Of a stretch of 11,186 bases of DNA, positions 6,501-11,186 are shown piece by piece. This stretch comes from JBKJML01 sp046596415 (GTDB lineage: Bacteria; Actinomycetota; Thermoleophilia; Gaiellales; Gaiellaceae): contig JBKJML010000268.1 in NCBI GenBank assembly GCA_046596415.1, positions 1 to 11,186 of the forward strand, written 5' to 3'. Made by a program: the position numbers and the translations under genes. Position 1 is the first letter of the stretch; the number at the start of each line of letters is the position of its first letter. The notes beneath the pieces were generated by a model that searched no databases, was not told the DNA's origin, and saw only the letters and a program-made list of their open reading frames with translations.

Positions 6501-6531
6501 TTCCCACAGCTCCGTCCAGGCCGTGTGGGAA
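6501..6531 (+). repeat. Second inverted repeat, TTCCCACA/TGTGGGAA
   Basis: TTCCCACA (6501-6508) and TGTGGGAA (6524-6531) pair exactly across 15 nt. The right arm shares GGGAA with the next dyad, so in RNA the two structures could not form together. Confidence 0.6.
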
Positions 6532-6542
6532 CATGTGTTCCC
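6527..6542. promoter_or_regulatory. Palindrome GGGAACATGTGTTCCC, candidate LexA operator
   Basis: GAAC-ATGT-GTTC (6529-6540) fits the Gram-positive/actinobacterial LexA core GAAC-N4-GTTC, and the spacer ATGT fits RNRY of the Bacillus box. The flanking base pair is G/C rather than the usual C/G. It lies about 100 bp upstream of dnaB. It may instead be the operator of another dimeric repressor. Confidence 0.4.
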
Positions 6543-6595
6543 TTGTGGCTGCAAACGCCCATCACCGACGGTGTCCGGCGGCGCCTGTGCATCGT

Positions 6596-6604
6596 TTGTG
6601 CACA
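6596..6604 (+). promoter_or_regulatory. DnaA-box-like 9-mer TTGTGCACA
   Basis: TTGTGCACA differs from the consensus TTATNCACA at one base (G for A at position 3), a form accepted in high-GC genomes. Poorer 9-mers with two mismatches lie at 6426-6434 (ATTTCCACA), 6460-6468 and 6586-6594 (the last two on the opposite strand). It is 41 bp before the dnaB start. Confidence 0.35.
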
Positions 6605-6644
6605 CCTATCGGCCGCGCCCGCGGCCTGATTGTCTAGAGCGTCC

Positions 6645-7997
6645 GTGTCCGCAGTCGCACCCATTCGCAACGACACCGACGAGCGCCGGCTCCCGCCCCA
6701 CGATCTCGACGCCGAGATGTCGGTCCTCGGGGCGATGATGATGCAGTCCTCGGTGGTCGGCGACGTGCTCGAGGTCATCTCCGCGGGCGACTTCTACCGC
6801 GAGAGCCACGGCACGATCTTCAAGGCGGCGCTCACCCTCTACGCGAAGGGCCTGCCGGTCGAGCCGACCACGCTCGCCGACAAGCTGGCCGAGGCGCAGG
6901 AGCTCGAGGGGGTCGGCGGCAAGGGCAAGCTCGTCGAGATCGCGAGCTTCCCGACCGCGGCGAGCAACGCCGTCCACCACGCGAAGATCGTCCGCGACCA
7001 GTCGACGCTGCGGCGACTGATCCGGGCCGGCTCGGAGATCGCACGGCTCGGCCACGAGCGCGGCTCCGAGACCGACCTGCTCGTCTCACAGGCGGAGCGG
7101 CTCGTGTTCGAGATCGGCGAGGCGACCTCGACCGGGGAGCTCCAGATCATCAAGGAGACGCTCGTCGAGACGTTCGCGCGGATCAACGAGCTCTACGAGA
7201 ACGGCGCCGAGGTGACGGGCGTCCCGAGCGGCTTCCGCGACCTCGACCAGATCACGGCCGGCTTCCAGCGCAGCAACCTCGTCATCCTCGCCGCGCGGCC
7301 GTCGATGGGGAAGAGCGCCCTCGGCCTCTCGATCATCGCGAACGTCGTGCGCGAAGGGATCCCCGCCGCGTTCTTCAGCCTCGAGATGTCGAACCAGGAG
7401 ATCGCGCAGCGGCTGATGTGCATGGAGTCGAAGGTCGACTCGCAGCACATCCGCACCGGCAAGCTGAAGCCGGAGGACTGGCCGCGGCTCGCCAAGGCGT
7501 GCGCCGACCTGGAGAAGGTGCCGCTCTACATCGACGACACGCCGGGCCTGACGCTGCTCGAGCTCCGCTCGCGCGCGCAGACGCTGAAGCGGCGTGAGCC
7601 CCGGCTCGGCCTCGTCGTCGTCGACTACCTCCAGCTGATGACGGCGGGCGGGAACGTCGAGAGCCGCCTGCAGGAGGTGTCGTCGATCTCGCGAGGGCTG
7701 AAGGCGCTCGCCAAGGACCTCGACGTGCCGATCCTCGCCCTCTCGCAGCTCTCGCGCGCCGTCGAGCAGCGCCACGACAAGCGGCCGATTCTCTCCGACC
7801 TCCGCGAGTCCGGCGGCATCGAGCAGGACGCCGACCTCGTGATGTTCATCTACCGCGACGAGTACTACAACAAGGAGGAGTCGGAAGATCAGGGCATGGC
7901 CGAGGTGCACGTGGCCAAGCACCGCAACGGGCCTACCGACACGGTGAAGCTCGCCTTCCTCAGCCGCTACGCGAAGTTCGTGAGCGCCCATGGCTGA
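6645..7997 (+). CDS. dnaB: Replicative DNA helicase DnaB
   Basis: A 450-residue hexameric helicase that unwinds the lagging-strand template at the fork. Residues about 14-115 form the N-terminal all-helical domain (LPPHDLDAEMSVLGAMM); a linker follows; the RecA-like ATPase core runs from about 190. Walker A is ARPSMGKS with K223, Walker B is LVVVDYLQLM with D327, then SQLSRAVEQR and the arginine-finger segment near KHRNGPTDTVKLAF. There is no intein, which many actinobacterial DnaB proteins carry. I chose GTG 6645; a TTG at 6630 gives five more residues (MSRAS). Neither has a good Shine-Dalgarno. GATTGT at 6628-6633 is a poor -10 candidate. The gene overlaps the following helicase-loader gene by 8 nt, a strong hint that the two proteins are made and used together. 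Confidence 0.96.
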   Translation: MSAVAPIRNDTDERRLPPHDLDAEMSVLGAMMMQSSVVGDVLEVISAGDFYRESHGTIFKAALTLYAKGLPVEPTTLADKLAEAQELEGVGGKGKLVEIASFPTAASNAVHHAKIVRDQSTLRRLIRAGSEIARLGHERGSETDLLVSQAERLVFEIGEATSTGELQIIKETLVETFARINELYENGAEVTGVPSGFRDLDQITAGFQRSNLVILAARPSMGKSALGLSIIANVVREGIPAAFFSLEMSNQEIAQRLMCMESKVDSQHIRTGKLKPEDWPRLAKACADLEKVPLYIDDTPGLTLLELRSRAQTLKRREPRLGLVVVDYLQLMTAGGNVESRLQEVSSISRGLKALAKDLDVPILALSQLSRAVEQRHDKRPILSDLRESGGIEQDADLVMFIYRDEYYNKEESEDQGMAEVHVAKHRNGPTDTVKLAFLSRYAKFVSAHG

Positions 7998-8709
7998 GCC
8001 GCTCTCCGCCACCTGCCCGAGTTGCGGCAAGAGCTTCACGACCGAGGTCGTCTCGATGTACCGCTTCCGGTTCCCGGCGCAGCGCTACTGCGACATGTGC
8101 CTGGAGACCGAGCAGGCCGAGACCGACCAGAAGCGGGCCGACGTGCTGCTCTTGCAGGCCTCGATCCCCAAGGCCTATCGCGACTGCTCCTTCTCCAGCT
8201 TCGAACGCCTGCCCGGCGCCGGCGACGCCCTGCACGCGGCGAACGCCTGGTCGACGGAGTTCCGGCAAGGGCGGCGTCCGCGCCGCGGCCTCCTGCTGCA
8301 CGGCCCGCCGGGCGGCGGCAAGACGCATCTCGCGATCTCGGTGCTCCGGGAGGCGATCTACTCCCAGTTCGCGCGCTGCCTCTACCTCAACGTGCCGGAA
8401 TGGCTCGACTCGCTCCGCGGTGCGCTGGAAACAGGCGAAGGGAGCGCCTCGCTGAACCCGCGCGGCTTCGACATCCTGATCCTCGACGACCTCGGCGCCG
8501 AGAACTCGACCGACTGGGCCCGCGAGCGGATCTACGGCGTCCTCAACCACCAGGCGTCCAATCGCTCGCTGACGATCGCGACCACGAACCTCGCTCCGGC
8601 CGATCTGCCCGAGCGGCTCGGCAAGGCGGCGGCAAGCCGAATGACGAGCCTCTGCCGGCCGGTACCGCTCGACACCGGCATCGACTACCGCGCGCGCCAG
8701 GTCGCCTAG
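7990..8709 (+). CDS. DnaC/DnaI-type AAA+ helicase loader with N-terminal zinc ribbon
   Basis: A 239-residue ATPase. The first 40 residues hold two CxxC pairs (C9/C12 and C34/C37), a probable zinc ribbon. A linker with IPKAYRDCSFSSFE leads into a AAA+ domain of the DnaC/DnaI/IstB group: Walker A GPPGGGKT with K111, Walker B LILDDLG with D166 and D167, sensor 1 TTN at 198-200, and an SRM arginine-finger motif at 216-218. Bacillus DnaI also has an N-terminal zinc fold that binds DnaB. The ATG overlaps the dnaB 3' end by 8 nt, so translational coupling and a loader role are the natural reading. IstB transposition helpers share this core, but no istA or other transposon gene is nearby. Most studied actinobacteria use DciA instead, so this gene is notable. 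The gene name is left open because family subtype is uncertain. Confidence 0.87.
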   Translation: MAEPLSATCPSCGKSFTTEVVSMYRFRFPAQRYCDMCLETEQAETDQKRADVLLLQASIPKAYRDCSFSSFERLPGAGDALHAANAWSTEFRQGRRPRRGLLLHGPPGGGKTHLAISVLREAIYSQFARCLYLNVPEWLDSLRGALETGEGSASLNPRGFDILILDDLGAENSTDWARERIYGVLNHQASNRSLTIATTNLAPADLPERLGKAAASRMTSLCRPVPLDTGIDYRARQVA

Positions 8710-8734
8710 AACCCCCGCGGGCCGATCGATCAGG

Positions 8735-8740
8735 CAGACT
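8735..8740 (+). promoter_or_regulatory. Candidate -10 element (CAGACT) before purA
   Basis: CAGACT ends 6 nt before GTG 8747 in a 37-nt spacer lacking a Shine-Dalgarno. Its layout parallels TACACT before the MEDS gene, suggesting a leaderless purA transcript. It differs from TANNNT at the first base, so support is modest. Confidence 0.3.
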
Positions 8741-8746
8741 CCCGCT

Positions 8747-10024
8747 GTGCCTGCGACCGTGATCGTCGGAGCGCAGTGGGGCGACGAGGGCAAGGGGAAG
8801 ATCGTCGATCTGCTCGCCCAGGAGTCGGACGTCGTCTGCCGCTACCAGGGTGGCCCGAACGCGGGCCACACGATCGTGGTCGCCGGAGAGACCTACAAGA
8901 TCCGACAGACCCCGAGCGGCGTCGTCTCGGGCCGGGTCAGCGTGCTCGGCGCTGGCTGTGTCATCGACCCGGCGGTGCTGATCGAGGAGCTCGAGATGCT
9001 CGAGTCGCGCGGCCACGCGACGGCCGGAGTCGTCTACGTCTCGGGTAACGCACATCTGATCATGCCGTGGCACGTGGCGATCGACCAGGCGAGCGAGCGG
9101 CGGCTCGGCTCACTCGCAATCGGGACGACGCGGCGTGGCATCGGCCCGGCCTACGCCGACAAGGCGTCCCGGATCGGAATCCGTGTGCAGGACCTGCTCG
9201 ACCCGAAGATCCTGCGCCAGAAGATCGCGACCGCGCTCGCCGAGAAGAACGTCTGGCTCCAGCGTGTCTACGAGCTCGAACCGTTCGAGCTCGAGCAGGT
9301 GGCAGCCGAAGCAGAAGGCTTCGCGCAGCGTCTGCGCCCCTATGTGGCCGATACCTCCCTCCTCGTCGACCGCGCGCTGCGCGACGGCAAGCGCGTCCTG
9401 TTCGAGGGCGCCCAGGGAACCTTGCTCGACCTCGATCACGGCACCTATCCCTTCGTCACCTCGTCGAACCCGGTTGCGGCGATGGCGGCTGTCAGCCTCG
9501 GCATCGGCCCGAACAGGATCGACCACGTCGTCGGTGTCTCCAAGGCGTACGTGACGCGGGTCGGCGAGGGCCCACTGCCGAGCGAGATCCCGAGCCCCGA
9601 GCAGGAGCGGGTGCGCGAGCTCGGCGGCGAGTTCGGCACCGTCACCGGCCGCGAGCGGCGCTGCGGCTGGCTCGACCTCGTCGCACTCCGCTACGCGGTG
9701 CGGTTGAACGGGATCACCTCGCTCGCGCTGACCAAGCTGGACGTGCTGTCTGCGTTCGCCGAGCTGCCGGTCTGCGTCCGCTACGTGCTCCGGGACGGCA
9801 CCGAGACCGAGGACTTTCCGGCTCACCAGAGCGACTTCCACCACTGCCGGCCCGTCTTCGAGACGCTTCCCGGCTGGTCGACGCCCCTCGACGAGGTCGA
9901 GTCACCCGACGAGCTGCCGGCGGCCGCCCGCTCCTACGTCGCGTTCGTCGAGCGCGCGCTCGACGTCGAGGTGTCGCTCGTCGGCACCGGCGCCGCGCGC
10001 GAGCGCGTGCTCGCGCTGACGTGA
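8747..10024 (+). CDS. purA: Adenylosuccinate synthetase
   Basis: A 425-residue cytoplasmic enzyme joining IMP and aspartate with GTP to give adenylosuccinate, the first step from IMP to AMP. The GTP-binding start GAQWGDEGKGK (8-18) contains the catalytic Asp; GGPNAGHT follows with the catalytic His. Further signatures are GTTRRGIGPAY, FEGAQGTLLDLDHGTYPFVT, SKAYVTRVGEGPLPSE and TGRERRCGWLDL, all expected in PurA and in the right order. The length is normal for the family. GTG 8747 places the glycine-rich loop at the usual distance from the N-terminus. The gene's TGA overlaps the GTG of the next gene by 4 nt (GTGA), so the VOC protein is probably translated by coupled ribosomes. A short 37-nt gap separates it from the helicase-loader gene upstream. 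Confidence 0.98.
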   Translation: MPATVIVGAQWGDEGKGKIVDLLAQESDVVCRYQGGPNAGHTIVVAGETYKIRQTPSGVVSGRVSVLGAGCVIDPAVLIEELEMLESRGHATAGVVYVSGNAHLIMPWHVAIDQASERRLGSLAIGTTRRGIGPAYADKASRIGIRVQDLLDPKILRQKIATALAEKNVWLQRVYELEPFELEQVAAEAEGFAQRLRPYVADTSLLVDRALRDGKRVLFEGAQGTLLDLDHGTYPFVTSSNPVAAMAAVSLGIGPNRIDHVVGVSKAYVTRVGEGPLPSEIPSPEQERVRELGGEFGTVTGRERRCGWLDLVALRYAVRLNGITSLALTKLDVLSAFAELPVCVRYVLRDGTETEDFPAHQSDFHHCRPVFETLPGWSTPLDEVESPDELPAAARSYVAFVERALDVEVSLVGTGAARERVLALT

Positions 10025-10383
10025 TCGTCGGCCTCGACCATGTCCAGGTAGCCGCACCGGCCGGCCGGGAGGACGATGCCCGGGCCTTCTACGGCGGCCT
10101 GCTCGGCCTCACCGAGATCGAGAAGCCCCAGTCGCTGCAAGCACGTGGCGGCGTCTGGTTCCAGGCCGGGCCACAGCAACTCCACGTCGGTGTCGAGCCC
10201 GACTTCGCTCCCGCTCGGAAGGCGCACCCTGCCTTCGCCGTCGAAGGCCTCGACGCGCTCGCGGCGGCTCTCGCCACTGGGGGGAGCGAACCCGTCTGGG
10301 ACGACGCGATCCCGGACATCCGTCGCTTCTACGTCGACGACCCGTTCGGAAACCGCCTCGAGCTCCTCGAGGCGGCGCCATGA
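10021..10383 (+). CDS. VOC/glyoxalase-fold small protein
   Basis: A 120-residue protein with the two beta-alpha-beta-beta-beta modules of the vicinal oxygen chelate fold. It begins IVGLDHVQVAAP with His7, has AFYGGLLGL (22-30), a QQLHVGVE strand with His55, AHPAFAV with His69, and ends FYVDDPFGNRLELLE with Glu114 or Glu117. His7, His55 or His69 and the late Glu could ligate a metal, as in glyoxalase I and related dioxygenases, but substrate cannot be told from sequence; some VOC proteins simply bind antibiotics or other ligands. The start is GTG 10021 overlapping the purA stop by 4 nt, and its own TGA overlaps the next ATG (ATGA). It may act in aldehyde detoxification, or its position behind purA may be only convenient co-expression. 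Confidence 0.85.
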   Translation: MIVGLDHVQVAAPAGREDDARAFYGGLLGLTEIEKPQSLQARGGVWFQAGPQQLHVGVEPDFAPARKAHPAFAVEGLDALAAALATGGSEPVWDDAIPDIRRFYVDDPFGNRLELLEAAP

Positions 10384-11186
10384 CCGACCGACGCGACGAG
10401 CCCCTCCCCGTCGACGCGACAATCCCGCTGGCCGACAGCCACTACCGCACGCTCGTCGAGCAACTGCCGATCGGCACCTACATCAACACGGTCGACGAGT
10501 CGTTGCGCACGGTCTACGCGAACCCGGAGCTCGTCCGCATGCTCGGCTACGAGGAGAAGGACTGGAACCACCTTCACTTCTTCGAGAGCATCGCCCACCC
10601 GGACGATCTCGAGCGAGTGCTCGAGCGGTCGGCCGAGGCGCGCCGGACGGACACCCGGCTCATAGACGAGTACCGCTTGTTCCACCGCGACGGCGGCGTC
10701 GTGTGGGTCCACGACGAGACGGTCACAGTCCGCGACGACGAGGGTCGGCCGCTCTTCCGGCAGGGCCTGCTACTCGACATCACGGCCCGCAAGCGGGCCG
10801 AGGCGTTCGCGGTCGACCGTCGGCAGGCGCTCGAGCTGATCGCGAGTGGGGCCCCGCTCGACGACGTGTTGGCCGTGATCCGCCGGCTTCTCGTCGACCA
10901 CGTCGGGCCGGAAGCATCGCTCGAGCTCGACACTGAGTCTCCCCCGCGGGTTCACGCGGGCCGATCGCGCGCGGAGCTCAGCGACGAGCAACGGGAAATC
11001 CTTGCAATGGCCGAGAACGTTGCCGGCATCGTCATCGAACGCGAGCACCGCGAGGCCCTCCTCCGGTCGGCCGAGCTCCGCTACCGCACGCTCGTCGAGC
11101 AGCTCCCGATCGGGGCCTACATCAACTCGATGGGCGTCGAGCGCGGGGCGATGTACGTCAGCCCACAGCTCGAGGCTATGCTCGGC
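10380..11186 (+). CDS. Multi-PAS sensory protein, cut by the window end
   Basis: The frame runs open from ATG 10380 to the last base, giving 269 residues with no stop, so the C-terminus and output domain are unseen. The first PAS domain (about 20-140) begins YRTLVEQLPIGTYINT, contains HPDDLERV, the strand YRLFHRDGGVVWVHDE and ends LLLDITARKRAE, a typical PAS/PAC end. Next come about 90 residues (LELIASGAPLDDVLAVIRRL to ENVAGIVIEREHREALL) that look like the two ends of a GAF domain with most of its middle missing. A second PAS domain then starts with almost the same words, YRTLVEQLPIGAYINS. The whole protein is probably a histidine kinase or a GGDEF/EAL cyclic-di-GMP enzyme, but nothing visible decides between them. 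It overlaps the VOC gene by 4 nt, so it is the third gene of the purA transcript. Confidence 0.85.
   Translation, partial: MTDRRDEPLPVDATIPLADSHYRTLVEQLPIGTYINTVDESLRTVYANPELVRMLGYEEKDWNHLHFFESIAHPDDLERVLERSAEARRTDTRLIDEYRLFHRDGGVVWVHDETVTVRDDEGRPLFRQGLLLDITARKRAEAFAVDRRQALELIASGAPLDDVLAVIRRLLVDHVGPEASLELDTESPPRVHAGRSRAELSDEQREILAMAENVAGIVIEREHREALLRSAELRYRTLVEQLPIGAYINSMGVERGAMYVSPQLEAMLG
10442..10487 (+). repeat. 46-bp direct repeat, first copy (start of PAS 1)
   Basis: This stretch matches 11081-11126 at 42 of 46 positions. It encodes YRTLVEQLPIGTYIN, and the other copy encodes the same with Ala for Thr. The copies are in frame, 639 bp (213 codons) apart. Confidence 0.9.
11081..11126 (+). 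repeat. 46-bp direct repeat, second copy (start of PAS 2)
   Basis: The second copy opens PAS domain 2. Three of its four differences from the first copy are in synonymous third positions and one changes Thr to Ala, which suggests a fairly recent domain duplication or gene conversion. Confidence 0.9.

Noticed and set aside
6419..6644. Chromosomal origin in the rplI-dnaB spacer
   Set aside because: Only one good DnaA-box-like site, no AT-rich unwinding stretch and no dnaA or dnaN nearby; kept only as a question about DnaA binding.
7990..8709. Reading the AAA+ protein as IstB from an IS21-like element
   Set aside because: No istA, no terminal inverted repeats and no target-site duplication are visible, and the gene is translationally linked to dnaB with an N-terminal zinc ribbon.

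Overview
The window is high-GC bacterial DNA, densely packed with genes. The order rpsF-ssb-rpsR-rplI followed by dnaB is the conserved bacterial cluster as arranged in Actinomycetota. A DnaC/DnaI-type helicase loader sits directly behind dnaB, several starts look leaderless, and small Ala/Arg-rich membrane proteins are present. Together these make me favour a deep-branching actinomycete, such as the class Thermoleophilia (Gaiellales/Solirubrobacterales type). That placement is inference from sequence character, not from a search.

Layout. (1) 1-2507, copper/metal module: the 3' end of a CsoR-family repressor gene, then a heavy-metal P1B-type ATPase. The ATPase has an unusual CPD transmembrane motif, a cysteine-less HMA domain and a His-rich linker. 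(2) 2562-3353: a stand-alone MEDS-domain sensory protein. (3) 3473-4485, minus strand: two small membrane proteins of unknown function, convergent with the MEDS gene and divergent from rpsF. (4) 4608-6418: a tight operon for ribosomal protein S6, SSB, S18 (zinc-binding form) and L9 (with a long acidic tail). (5) 6419-6644: a 226-bp structured intergenic region. It holds a perfect 17-bp inverted repeat, a palindrome matching the core of Gram-positive LexA boxes, and DnaA-box-like 9-mers. (6) 6645-8709: dnaB overlapping a zinc-ribbon AAA+ helicase loader by 8 nt. (7) 8747-11186: purA, a small VOC/glyoxalase-fold protein and a multi-PAS sensory protein cut by the window end. The last three are joined by 4-nt stop/start overlaps.

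How the genes work together. The S6/SSB/S18/L9 and DnaB/loader genes supply translation and replication-fork components. The CsoR and ATPase pair form a metal-sensing and efflux unit. PurA (AMP branch of purine synthesis) is coupled translationally to a VOC protein and a PAS sensor of unknown output. I see no tRNA, rRNA, CRISPR array, transposase or phage gene. The most interesting parts are the dnaB upstream region, the dnaB-loader pair and the ATPase's altered metal-binding motifs.
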